This document shows positions 23,491 through 36,065 of a stretch of DNA of 64,000 bases, one piece after another. This DNA is from Bugula neritina (lineage: Eukaryota > Bryozoa > Gymnolaemata > Cheilostomatida > Bugulidae): contig OZ037769.1 in NCBI GenBank assembly GCA_964035545.1, forward strand, positions 3,317,001 to 3,381,000. Direction: 5' to 3'. Each line of letters starts with the position of its first letter. Position 1 is the stretch's first letter. The position numbers were made by a program, and so were the translations under genes. The notes below the pieces were generated by a model. That model was not told the DNA's origin. It did not search any database and saw only the letters and a program-made list of their open reading frames with translations.

Positions 23491-26400
23491 ATGTGCTCAG
23501 ATCTTGGGACAGGAAATGCTACGGATTGCTACAAAAATATCTGTCAGGCGTACAACGCGACAAACTCTGGTAAGAATATCAATGTTAAGAATTTCTAGTA
23601 ATACTCGATTATGAAAGTATTTTACAAAATGAATGGCTACATGTTTCCAGTTTGTTTATTTAGCACACTAACAGTTATACAAAATATAATATATTATGGC
23701 ATATTATATTATTGTTTACTGTTCTAATAATAGGCTATAACTATAACTGATACTACATGCATGATATACAATATGTATAATGTTATGTATACATATCATG
23801 CATGTATATTACACATGTTTACATGTACACATGCGTATAATATACATGTCCGCATGTATATTACATTGCTGTCAATTGAGTTTAGACAGTCAAATGACTT
23901 TTTGACTGTCTAAACTGTAATGGTTCAAGTATGCTGAAGTTAGAATTGCCTAAGAGTTGCAAAAGAGTTGCAAAAGAGTTGCATACGTATGATAATGATG
24001 CACTAACAGTGTTTGTAGGTGTTAATTGTAGTATTATACTGACAGTTATAGCATACCTGCATTCTTATACAATTACTTTTATATATACATGTACATTGTA
24101 TATAGCAGTATACTGTAATAGACTATAATAGATGTATTAGTGTTATATAATTTAATTGCACGTATAGAAGTGATTACAACGAGGCTGCATCATATCACAT
24201 GTAGCTTAGTAAAATTATCCTAGACCGTAATAATATAAACTAAAAATAGCTTCATTTCTCATTGACAGCTCATTATGTTTATCTCATGCACTTGTGCTAA
24301 TAGCACTCAAGCTATTGAGTAGAGCACAAGCTATGAGTATAGATTGGCAGTATTTTGTACTGAGAAATTATTGTTGACTTTTTAAGTTTTGAACAAAGCT
24401 CCTTAAGAATTAATATGAAACAAATACCAAAGTAATGTAGCAGGCGCAACTTTATCTTTCAAGTGCTAAGCTCTTATACTTACTGCTTGAGATAAAAAGC
24501 GTCAGCTAAAGTAGTAACTTCCTGCTTATTGAAAGTCTTACGAATACTACATAAAGTTTTTTTCTTCTTACTTATGATATAAAATTTTCTTTTAAATTAC
24601 TCGACAAAACTGACTGATTAAAAAATTAATTTTTAGCATTTGATCTGTTTTATTTAAAATTGTGAATTTTATTTTTCTTTTTCTAAAATTAGTTAGTTAA
24701 CAATTTGAAACCACCATGGAAGTTGATTGATGTTAAAATATGCTGTACTGACAATGATGCAATAACAAAGCCCATGGCAATCTCCTACCCCACTCAAACC
24801 CTCTGATCAATCAAATCAGAAATCCAATTTACTCACAAATGTCATCAATAGCCTCAATTGGTATAAATCAGTGTATGCTGAAACTTATAAACCACCAAGT
24901 ATTATTCAATAGTGCTTTTAAAATCTTTCTATAAGCAGCTCAGAGTTGGGGGTGACTGAGTGCAGTAGTTTGGGGCTCTCCAGTTTAGAGTTGGGCGATA
25001 TATGCAGATTGAAACCATTGAACTATAACCCCCCTATAGGAAGCTTTAGTTCATTGATTAAAATTTTGAACCCCCAACTCCAAGCTCGAGACCCCAAACT
25101 ATTGCACTCAGTCACTCTCAACTCGGGACTGCCTATAGATAATTTCGTGCTTTTACTGAGCTTGACCTTTTTATTTTAGCAGTTTCCCTCTCTGGTCTGG
25201 CTACAGATGTACTTACCTACATGTACGTGTCAGTCACAGCAGTCATGTCTTTGCTTTCTGTGGCCGGATCAGTCACCATCATATTCTACTACTATAGACT
25301 TCCAGAACTTCGCAACAAGTCAAGACAACTCCTAGTCTATCTTAGTGCTTGTGACCTAGTTATTGCACTGGGGAATATCATTGGTATAATTTGGTAAGTG
25401 GTTCTAGTAATTTATAATCCTTGAGTCCTCCCAATCAACGTGTAAAAATACATTTTTCTTAGAATTTTTGTGGCTCTAAAATTGATTTAAATTGATGAAT
25501 TATCAGTTGAATGAAAAAGTGCTATTACAAAATTGAAGATATAATTGATATGTTAAATCTAACCACTCCGTTGATGGGCTGGACTGAAACTTTTGGGCAA
25601 CTTATGAACCAACAATATTGTGAAAAAGTCCTAAAAAATTTGCATGCAGAAGCAAGATTGGAACCATTTAATGCAACCTTTAATTTCTGTTTTTTAGGAT
25701 AAAAGTTTTTAGATCTGAGCATCCTGATACTTACAAGACAGTACACACCAAAAAGAGCGGGTGGGACTGGGCAAGCGATGACCACATATGGATATGTAAA
25801 ATCCAGGCTATACTTTGTACTGGATTCAGCATAGCCAGTTTCTTGTGGACTTCCATCATTGCTATCAATGTATTCCTCACAGTGGTTTATAACAACAGGG
25901 TAAGATTTCATGGGCAAGTAACTTCCTTTACCATACTGTAACCATGTAATTTTAAGTTCATTACACACACATGTTCCTATTTTATTTGTCTATGGTTTAC
26001 TTCAGTAAATGTATTTTTCCTCAAAGATCTGCAGTACCAGCTGCGATCACGGATTTACTAATCTTCTAATTGAAGTCAAAGAGTCTGTATACAGACTGGT
26101 CTTTCATAAACTACACGATCCTTCAGCATTAGCACTCAAGTTGCTTTGAATTTAGATTCGTCTTTTGTGTCTCTTCACTTTAGCAGCAAACATCAGCATA
26201 AAATATTCTCATGTAAATCTAATATGCCTACTCTTTTCACGCTCCTTGCTGCCCAGCCTTTCTTGTCTTTGTGTGTGATTAACTGTTTACATATTTTCTT
26301 TACTACAATAATATTATAATTTTTTGGACAACTATATAATAATAGGTGCTATTTAGAATTTCTTTTAAAGCCAACATATAATAAACACAATTTGATAATC

Positions 26401-29394
26401 CATCGTTTGTAAACCTGATGATTGATCTGCTATAATCTTTATATGTTTTGCATCAAAGTACTGTTTCAGTTCTTTCATTACATAAAATGCTAGACAACCC
26501 TTCTTGCTATAATGGTTATTGAATTTTTTCGAGATTTGAATGTTTTTCCACTGCCTAATATTTTTGTAAGTGTTGTTCTATGACTACAAACCTAATTTCA
26601 TATAGACATGATTTTAGTTGACACTAATACCACTGATTTTCTCAACTCTATATCCCCCCATCACTCATTATATATGCATGTATAATATATTTTTGAATTA
26701 TTGTACACTCAAAGTATAATATAATGAACTCAAGTGGCAATATTTTCCCACGTAAAAGATAGAGTTCATGTGTTGTTTTGATACAACAAGTATATTTCCG
26801 CTGTGCAGTTAAAATATTGATTGTATTCCCAAAAGCAACAATTTATTGTAAAGATTTTTCAGTAATTTACATTTAAGGTGCACGCTGAATAATGATAGGG
26901 CATTGCTTAAGAATATATAATGTGTGTATGTGTTTAGTTGTCCTTATATAAAATAAAACTAGTATACACAATAATGAAAAAATTCTAGGAATACTTTGTA
27001 TAATTTGCTGATTGCCATTATAGTAACTCGTTGATCTCTGAGGCTTGCACGGTGGTCCTACGGGATGTGCTGCAGGATCTACTTCATACAGATACAGACA
27101 GTACTTGCGCACTTAAGTTTTCATTTGGTGAAAACAATTCGATTGTATTTAATGATGACATACATGCACATAATTATACGTGAATATGTATGGTATCTGT
27201 TCGCATCTAATGATGATATTTACTTTACAATTACTATTTACTATGAATAACATACATTACAACTGATTTCATCGCTTTTGCTGAATAGTTTGCTGTCTGT
27301 AGATTGGTTTGTCTATGTTTCGATCTGTCTGTGCGTCTGCATTTGTGTCTGTGTGTATGTTCATTTACTAGCCACTCAATTGTGTTATTTTCTACATATA
27401 GTCCTGTACAATGGTTAGCTGTGTTGCTATGTTACAGGCAGAGTGTGTTGAGAAAACCAGTCAAATTTTATGTTTACTCCTAAAATTGGAAGTGTTTTTA
27501 GCTGCGTCATAAACTTCAACCACTAGCAAAAACTTGCTATCCAACTGTGTTATAAAAAACCTAGCAGTGTATACTGCATTTTTCATGTCACATATATTAT
27601 TGTATATTGTTCTTTGTATATCATATATATTATTGTATATTGCACCTTTTAAATCCTTAAGAAACTGCATCAACTGCTACTTTATGCCAATACATAATAT
27701 TTTTGACATGTTGTAGCAACTTTCCCTCAGGTATCAATGGCTGTTGCATACTATTAGCTGGGGTATCACTGTTGCCATAGTAACCATCGTATTAGTAAAT
27801 GACCGGTTTGGCTACAACCCCTGCTTAGACCTGACATGGTGGTGCTGGATACAACCTCTACCCTCTGACAGCAATACCAACTACATCATCGGTTGGCAGC
27901 TGTTAGGAGGGAAGATATGGGAGATGGCTTCTTATGTTCTAGTTTTTGTTCTTTATATGATGGTGAAGATAAAATTGAACAAACATGTGAGTTGCAGATA
28001 TTGGTATTGTGTTATTTCTTTACTTAGTGGTTTACATGCATTGCAACAAATTTGTGCTTAAAACTGAATGAGCTTTTTAAACTTATAAAATTTGTTTTCA
28101 GTAGTGTTAGAATACTTGCTAGCTTTGTCAGATCATAGCACTTCTTTACCTCCAGTTCACGGAGAAGGCTGATTTATTGGTTTGTAGGCAATCAAATCAA
28201 ATATTAAAAAGTATATCAAAACTAAAAGGTGATTTGTTGCAGGTGAGCAAGATGGAGTCAAACTTGCGAGCTTACGATTCAGCATCCGCCATTCCCCAGG
28301 CACTGCGTGAGTCGGCTGCATATGTGAACGCGAATAAAAAACTCACTTACATTCCGCTGGTATTCATAATAGCTAGAATATGGGGCACACTGAGATTTCT
28401 ACTTGGCATATCTAATCCATACTCAGCTGTGCTTAGCTCCTACATTGCCCCTTTACAGGTACAACATTTATTATTTCAGTATACTAGGCTATATGTTAGC
28501 TATTGGCCAGATTAAGTTGGTGTATATTACATTTCAAATCAAGTATACACATAACAAGCTAGTTTCTAAAATTATATTGCTTCTAGCTGTTTATTATTTG
28601 AGGAAAACATTTTCTTAGCTTGACAATTCATATAGGTGGAATTCATTCATTTTGCAAATTGATAATGAAATTTATTTACAAAGTTAGGATTATTTTATTT
28701 AGTTATTATAATTGATTTAAATTAAATTCATTCAAATAATATTTTGTGTTTTCAGGCCTTTGGTGACAGTGCCCAGGGGTTTTTCAACTGCTTAGTATTT
28801 ATTTCAACCACTCCAGTACTAAAAAAAAAGTTCACCTGCAAAAACAGGAAAAAACCTCTTAGTCAAGTAAGCTATTGTACTCTCTTGATTATAACTTTTC
28901 ATTTTTCAACCCTACACAGTAAAACAAATTATATTTTTCATTCACAACTGCTGTTCATATACCAGGTGAGTCAATTATACAGTAGATGTGTGTAACCTTA
29001 TTTCTTACTAGATCATCTGTACATAGTTTTAGCTACGTTTCAAGGCCTCAGGCTATCCCAGATATTTGTTGCATATCCTTGTACAAATACTTGAACTAAT
29101 TACAAGAAAGAGTAAATTTGTCAGTTATTTGTTCGCAAACTAACCAAGTAAACAATATTTGAAATGTTGTTAAAAAATTTACTCAAGTTGAGCTAATATC
29201 TCTAACATGTGCCTCTGTAATTAAACTAGCACATAATAGGTCTTCATATGCAATACATCCTGTAGCTATGACTGTTGGAGTTGTTTGTTCCTGTTTAGTT
29301 GAAGCCTACACTGCCAGAAGCTACTTTCTACCCTAGCTCCAGTGAAGAAAACAATAGTCTGTACCCGGGCAGCAGAAGCAGAGCCACGGCTTAA
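23491..29394 (+). CDS. GPR157-like: GPR157-like seven-transmembrane receptor
   Basis: Seven exons: 23491-23569, 25180-25393, 25698-25899, 27717-27986, 28243-28458, 28756-28866, 29299-29394. All phases agree (1188 nt, 395 residues). The start Met (MCSDLGTGNATDCYKN) is followed by a short extracellular N-terminus with two N-glycosylation motifs. TM1 and TM2 are in exon 2 (YMYVSVTAVMSLLSVAG; LLVYLSACDLVIALGN). Exon 3 holds a WICKIQAIL Cys at the TM3 border, and exon 4 holds RYQWLLHTISW plus a Trp/Cys-rich second loop (LTWWCWIQPLP). Exons 5 and 6 complete TM6-TM7 (YIPLVFIIARIWGT; GDSAQGFFNCLVF). This layout matches the GPR157 family, related to cAMP-type receptors; in vertebrates it couples to Gq and sits on primary cilia (known for the family, not seen here). 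The exon 4 start at 27717, rather than the nearer AG at 27730, is required by phase. AATAAA at 29650-29655. Confidence 0.85.
24929..25138. mobile_element. Foldback MITE-like element in intron 1 of the GPR157-like gene
   Basis: Two arms of roughly 65 bp are imperfect reverse complements: the left runs from CTATAAGCAG through GAGTTGGGGGTGACTGAGTG, the right ends TCACTCTCAACTCGGGACTG then CCTATAG. Together with a short loop the element is about 210 bp and ends 41 bp before exon 2. No target-site duplication was identified. Confidence 0.75.
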
Positions 29395-32300
29395 AACCAC
29401 CAAATGGTCAAAATAAGAATTTTATTAGTTTTCAATGTAGCGAGGGTTCCAATGTAACAAGGGTTCCGTGACTGGGTGTCTTTTCTGATGCCCAGTATTC
29501 TTTGTTTTTTCATATTTAAAACCCACTTGTGGCATACTGGCTAACAATCGTTTAGACAACACTTGGAGCATGCAAAGATGAACTGAGGCTATAATATATA
29601 GCCACCAAGCTAGCTAATTTTTGCAAAAGTTAGATTAAATACACTTAGAAATAAAAGTTTCATTCTAAGCCCTGGGATCTCAAATTCAATTCTTAACTTT
29701 GACGTAAATTAAAATAAAATGAATGAAAGATATTTTATTCCAGTTATTGGAGTCATATAAACTGGCCCAGTACATAGTTCAGTGTTGTAGACTATTATAA
29801 ATAAGTACAACACAGGAATGGTATACAACTTTTACACTTATACTCTACATGCTTGAAAAAACTTGGAAAAATTTTAATTGGCTGTATAAATCTCCTTTTC
29901 ATTGATATAATATATATGTGAAATATAATAGCTTCTTCAAATAATTTTATGTAGAAAAACATTATATTTTTGTTATGAATTTTTAATTGAAACATTTTTT
30001 CTTATAGTATAATAAGCTGTATCTAATATAAAAGATAAGCATAAATACGACCGGCTAAAAATATTTTTTATAATTACACAATGTATGTACTTTATAATTT
30101 ACATAAAATGTAACATGTCATTTGCAACAAATGTGCATTGTATTATAAAGATTGCATACTAATTTATAATTTTGCACAGTTATACAAAAACTTAGTGCAA
30201 GACATTGTTTAGGGCCAATAAATTAATAGCATTGTAGCCATCCATTAGGTTAAGGTAACTTGTATGCTTTTATATATAATATGTTATGCCTTTTGATAAG
30301 AAGTTTTTGAAGACCTGTTAAACATATTTGTATAATGTTATATCAGTGCAAAATAGCCAAAAAACTAGAGTTTTGTGACGTAATTAATTTTGAAACTTGT
30401 TTTATTAAAGCCAACATTGTTAATATTAATAAATTCAGCATAATTATTATTTTTCAATTTAGCTCACTATAGGGCAGACAATTCCACATATATCACTGCA
30501 TACTTTAGCCGCACATATCCATGTAATGCAGCATCCAGTACTACAATGAATACATGTAGACGTAGTTTAAAGATAAATATAAAGCATGTATATATAATAT
30601 GTAGTATGAAACTGCTTGTATTTCGCAAAAATACAAAATCATAGTAAAATTTTGGGAAGATCTTGCTAGAAATCCACTTATTATGTATCATCAAATAACA
30701 GAATATAAAATAATTGGGGGAGCAAAACTCTTCAAGATTTCTATATTATAATGTTTAGGAAAAACAAAATTACAGCAAATAATATACTTATAAATGACTA
30801 TATATGAATTTTATATTTGTACTATACTTTTATAAAAATCAGTTTTATTTGATATATGAATGACAAAGTAGGAGTTATGTCCCTACTATACATTTAGAGT
30901 CGGGTGAACAACTCCACAATGAGTGCTTTTGTCAGCAGCTATGTGATGTAATATACTGCACTGTCCATCATGAAATATGGAATAGTAGAGATAGCCGGGA
31001 GTGCAGTATTTTGTATCCCACAAACCGTAAACTTATGTAACCTATGTCTGTGGAAACTTGGGGGTGAAAGCAGAACCATTGAGTAGGACATGGGCAAACC
31101 TAAATAACCATTTTATGAAGGGCGATCCTGATTCAACTCTATAAATAGAACTATAGCTATAGCTAAGCTAAAGCTATAGTTATAAATATATGAATCTCAA
31201 CAATAAAAACATGGATTAAAGCTAGTCTCAGTAATATTACCAAAAATTTTTCTTATAGTGGCCCTATTTCTACAAATTCCTGAAACTGAATCTTGCTGCT
31301 GACTGCCCGTCTTACACCATAGGCTGTCACTGAACCCTGAGGCTATTGTACTTGGGAATATGCCTTAATATTCATTCCATATTAAAAGTTGTCTGCACAT
31401 ATAATAAAGTAGCCACACATTATAAATCCATCGGTTAAACCAAAAGGTCTCAGGCTAAGTAGAAATCTCAGCACTTGAACAGCTCAGCCATGTCTGTTGA
31501 TAAGTAAATGCAAAAGAAATTAATATAAAACTATGAATATTTTCAAGTTATAACATTTAATTATGAAATTTCTCAGATACTTGGAACCTCTCAAACTAGT
31601 GTAGCACTTTGTTTCAAGATTGTTTATAGCTTTCATAAAACTCATATTTTCAACGTAATTATTCTCAACAACCTCTGCAGTAGCAGTTTCTTTTTCAGCT
31701 CACAATTTATGATCCATAATAGTATTTAATTATCAATTGATTATATAGTCTTTCCATTAAAATATTATTGCAAACAAACACTTGAGTTGATTAAAACTAA
31801 GCTTACAAAGGACTTAATACTGGTGTTGAATAGCTCAACCAGACCAATTTCCATTTCTTATTTGGCTGTGTATGTCTGTGAATGAACAGAGTGGCTGTAT
31901 TGGTTTGCCTTGTTGTTAAGGCGATCTTCTAAGTCATTATGTAGAATTGCTTTGTTGTCATGGAGCATAGCTTGATTACTAAATTACAAAATAGCTTTCT
32001 AGAACATTGAAGAGCCCTACATTATGTTTTAAACATGTAAATTATTATTTATATTGATAGAAATAATAATTTGAATTGAAAGTTTATTGTGCACTACAGT
32101 ACTGTGTACAGTGTAAGTTCTAACCAATACAATTTCAATATAATATCATAGTATGATTGATCCCTATTGGAGATTTATTTAGATATTATACATGTATATC
32201 TTATAAAGCAGGCTTTGATTTCCTTAGCACAATAAACCATAAACATGAAGATATTTTGCCTGCCTAAAATTGCTAAGCCTATCTCCATAGATCAGGATAA

Positions 32301-32650
32301 AAGGAAACTGTTGGATTAGCAGCTGAACTAATCTTGTTTTTTGCTGACTACACAAATCTTTTTCCAAGGTTTGCTGCAGACTTATTTAAACCAGAAACCT
32401 TTGACAAATTGTTATTATAAAAAGTATTGCAATGTTACTGACTACTATAATCTGCTTATGACACCAAAATTATATTTTTCAATTAGATTAGGCATTTGGT
32501 AAATCTGGGATTTAGATTTACTAAATTTCTTTATCCTAATAAAAGACTAAATCTCTGGTATAAAAACAGTTAGCACTGCAGAATTGCATCTTTTTGTAAA
32601 TAATAATTCTAATTCACATGCTTACTAGCTGTAAGTCAGGTTTGAAAAAG
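29395..32650. other. Gene-poor region downstream of the GPR157-like gene
   Basis: No exon chain, RNA gene or clear repeat was found in this AT-rich stretch beyond the probable 3' UTR of the receptor gene (to about 29660). Confidence 0.5.
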
Positions 32651-32812
32651 TTAGATGCAGTAACTGAGAAATTGAGAAAAGCCTGTTTTATAGATTAAAA
32701 ATGTAACAAAAGAAGTTATGTTCTGGCAAGAATTTCAACCCTGCCCCAAACCAACATTTAATAACAAAATTGAAGAACTTAGGCTATCTCAATTTTTTCA
32801 CTACTGCAGCTT
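32651..32812 (+). mobile_element. MITE family A, copy 1
   Basis: About 160 bp bounded by imperfect terminal inverted repeats: TGCAGTAACTGAGAAATTGA at one end and TCAATTTTTTCACTACTGCA at the other. The inside carries GCCTGTTTTATAGATTA and a CCCCAAACCAA motif. Related copies lie at 33744, 39054, 60297 (inverted) and 60931. Confidence 0.8.
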
Positions 32813-32846
32813 CCAAGTAGTTTGAAAAGAATTGATTACATTTTAA

Positions 32847-32866
32847 AGGTCAAAGGTCAAAGGTCA
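32847..32866 (+). promoter_or_regulatory. Three AGGTCA half-sites in DR1 spacing
   Basis: AGGTCA occurs three times in a row with a single A between copies. This is the consensus direct-repeat-1 site bound by RXR, HNF4 or COUP-TF type nuclear receptors. It lies 35 bp beyond MITE copy 1 and far from any gene start, so function is only possible. Confidence 0.35.
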
Positions 32867-33035
32867 AACTACAAATTTGTTTATAAATCCATGCTAAGCA
32901 AAAATATGTTTCTTTCATAGGCAGCATTTAGGCAGCATTTAGTATATAATCATGACTGCTGCTGCATTTTACACTTACACTTAGTGTAGCTTTAAATCTT
33001 TAGCTACAGAAATCATTATACCATATTTTTTGTCT

Positions 33036-33221
33036 GGTTAAAAATATGGCAAAGGTAAAAATGGCATAGGTAAAAATTGTACAGTAAAATGGCACAGATG
33101 GAAAAGTAGGTAAAGTAGCGATTTTAGATATTGGAAGTTGGGGTTTGGGGTTTGAGTTAGGGCAAATTTAACATCAGTGTGCCATTTTTACTTACTTTCC
33201 CATTTATGCCATTTTTACCTA
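33036..33221. mobile_element. MITE family B, copy 1
   Basis: About 185 bp with long A-rich terminal inverted repeats built around GGTAAAAATGGCATAGGTAA; the right end is AATGCCATTTTTACC-like. The middle holds TTGGGGTTTGGGGTTTGAG and GCAAATTTAACATC, both shared with the copy at 59460-59653. Confidence 0.78.
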
Positions 33222-33743
33222 AAACCTATATTTCAGTAGCTGCAGAAGCTAAGTCATAACTTGAAATGTTTTCCCATCCTGTCATAAGCTGAGTATATTT
33301 CTAAACATCGTTGGCACTGCACAACACAGGGTAATTAAAGTGTCACCCATTTTATAGCACAAATAAGTTGACTAGTAGGAAAGTATCCCAATGTTTATTA
33401 TCGCCATAATCAAAAGATTGACATGGTATTATTGTAGGGTCCATGCAGCTTTCACACCTATCATTGCCATGACACATAGCATGGATAATGCGAAAATAAG
33501 GGGATACATATGCACTCTCTAGAGTTGAGAGCAATTACTATTTCTTAACAGGAAGAAAATTTTGTACACTGAATGTTGTTGCATGAATGTTAGATATTAT
33601 GTTGTTTATCTCAATCACTACATGCCAGTCACCATGTTGACACCTGCAAGCACTGTTAATAAGTGCTCATTTTAGTGTCATATATTATAGTGGAAAGAAA
33701 AAATGCATTTGAAAATACCACAGTTTAATGTTTTTGTTTTGAG

Positions 33744-33870
33744 TTGAGTGCAGTAATGAAGGGATTGGGAAAAGTCTGTGTTTTAGATTAGAAATTATAA
33801 GAAATTATAATTTCAACCCAAGCCAAAACTTATTAGTTAGGCTACTGAAATTTTTTTACTGCTGCAACTA
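33744..33870 (+). mobile_element. MITE family A, copy 2 (short)
   Basis: Shares TGCAGTAATGAAGGGATTG, GTCTGTGTTTTAGATTA, TTTCAACCCAAGCC and the end TTTTACTGCTGCAACTAAAT with the other copies but lacks some internal sequence. Confidence 0.7.
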
Positions 33871-33978
33871 AATGAATGGTATATATATTTCATGAAAGCA
33901 TCTAGCTTAGAGAAGAAACTCGTAGCACAAAATTATCGAATAACGAAATGTTTCACGAATACACACAAACATAAATAT

Positions 33979-36065
33979 AATAGACGATGTAAATTTGGTA
34001 CATTTAGTACCTTGTACCAACTCTAGAATACTCACCACTATAACTTATATAAACTTCTGCAAGTTCAAATGCAAAATGCATACTTTTAGAAAATAGCTGT
34101 GCAACTTTTATTACATGCATTATTTTATTTCATATCTTAAACTTATGAACCATGAGTTCATTTTTCAAAATGTTTAAATTAAGTGTTCAAAAAATGCAAT
34201 TAAAATTTTTATTCTTGCACAAATACCCTGGTGCAGTTTGACCACAACCCCAGCTGTTTTGGCAAACACATTTAATGGTTTTTTTATTGACATAGTGGTG
34301 AATGAGCTGGTTGTTTTTGGCAGTTGGGTAGACTTGAAGCTTGGCAGCTTTTAAACAATTCTGATTGGCAGGATTTTACACGATAAGTTGATGTTTGTAT
34401 CTGATTGGCCTAATAATGCATTTGCATTTGAAAATGTAGAGTTTTATTTAAGCTATAATGGTGATATTTTAGAGTTGGTACACACCCCTTTTGGGTTGAG
34501 TTTTATAGTCTGTTCCTGCTGTAGTCATCTACAACAACAGTGTATAGGGAAATTATTAGTATTACGAAATCTGTTTTGGCTTACTTTGCTATGCCAGTAT
34601 TCTGACTTAGTTTGTAATCAACTATGTTGGCAGTTAAAACTGAGGGTGATTTCATCAAAGGTGGACATTGCTGAGGCCTTAGAACATCAAATCAACCAGT
34701 GCTGTTACTTGGTTTTATTGTAAAGCAGTAGTGAGAGCATAGCACACTATCACAGTCATTGAGCTGCAATGACAGTGGCTACACCAAACTCGTCAGTTCT
34801 ATTATATTATCTTATGTAAGGCATGTCAAAACAATATAAACCCACATGCAAGGCACTGCATGTTAATACTCATTTTTATACAAAATTTCTACATTATCTA
34901 TTGCTAATAGCTGTGCATTTAAATCCAATGCAGATGAATATGTGACAGAGTAAAAAGCTACTGTTTTACAAATTTAAAATAAAATAATAGTGCGGGTATA
35001 CACAAGCAAATAATTTATAGTTAGCGTAGGCTAATGCATTTGTAATGTGCATGTTAAACAACTTTTTTATAATTTATTACATTAGACTATGAGAATGTAT
35101 TTAGTAGTATGCATTGATTTAAAACTAAATCATGAAATGATTATCATTATTGCAACCTCTGTGCTTGGTAGACAGGATAGAGAGGGGTGGTGTGACTGCT
35201 GTAACTGTGCTACTGCTTTACATACTAACAGAGACTAGGCTAGTGTTTTGACTTGCCTTACATACTGTCATTGCAGCTCAGTGACTGTGATAGTGTGCTA
35301 TGCTCTCACTACTGCTTTACAATACAACCAAGTAACAGCACTGGTTGATTTGATGTTCTAAGGCCTCAGCAATGTCTACCTTTGATGAAATCACCCTCAG
35401 TTTTAACTGCCAACATAGTTGATTATAACAAAACTAAGTCAGAATACTGGCATAGCAAAGTAAGCCAAAACAGATTTCGTAATACTAATAATTTCCCTAT
35501 ACACTGTTGTTGTAGATGACTGCAGCAGGAACAGACTATAAAACTCAACCCAAAAGGGGTGTGTGCCAACTCTAAAATATCACCATTATAGCTTAAATAA
35601 AACTCTACATTTTCAAATGCAAATGCATTATTAGGCCAATCAGATACAAACATCAACTTATCGTGTAAAATCCTGCCAATCAGAATTGTTTAAAAGCTGC
35701 CAAGCTTCAAGTCTACCCAACTGCCAAAAACAGCTGGCTCATTCACCACTATGTCAATAAAAAAACCATTAAATGTGTTTGCCAAAACAGCTGGGGTTGT
35801 GGTCAAACTGCACCAGGGTATTTGTGCAAGAATAAAAATTTTAATTGCATTTTTTGAGCACTTAATTTAAACATTTTGAAAAATGAACTCATGGTTCATA
35901 AATTTAAGATATGAAATAAAATAATGCATGTAATAAAAGTTGCACAGCTATTTTCTAAAAGTATGCATTTTGCATTTGAACTTGCAGAAGTTTATATAAG
36001 TTTTAGTGGTGAGTATTCTAGAGTTGGTACAAGGTACTAAATGTACCAACTTTACATCGTCTATT
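33979..36065. repeat. Large inverted repeat, arms about 800 bp, spacer about 490 bp
   Basis: Left arm 33979-34776 and right arm 35264-36065 are near-identical reverse complements; I noticed only scattered substitutions and an indel of a few bases (TTTGTAATC versus TTTTGTTATAATC). The spacer is 34777-35263. Each arm is itself partly palindromic: 34015-34080 and 34409-34481 are divergent inverted copies of a segment ending in TAGAGTTGGTAC. The 111-codon ORF of the left arm recurs as a 77-codon ORF in the right arm and shows no recognisable domain, so I treat it as non-coding. The structure fits a foldback element or a recent inverted duplication. Confidence 0.9.

Noticed and set aside
27730-27744. 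Acceptor at ctcag before GTATCAATGG as the start of exon 4 of the GPR157-like gene
   Set aside because: It gives the wrong phase and an early stop; the acceptor ending at 27716 gives a continuous frame.
34388-34723. 111-codon ORF, repeated as 77 codons in the opposite arm
   Set aside because: Present only because the DNA is an inverted repeat; no domain, no codon signature and the two copies end differently.
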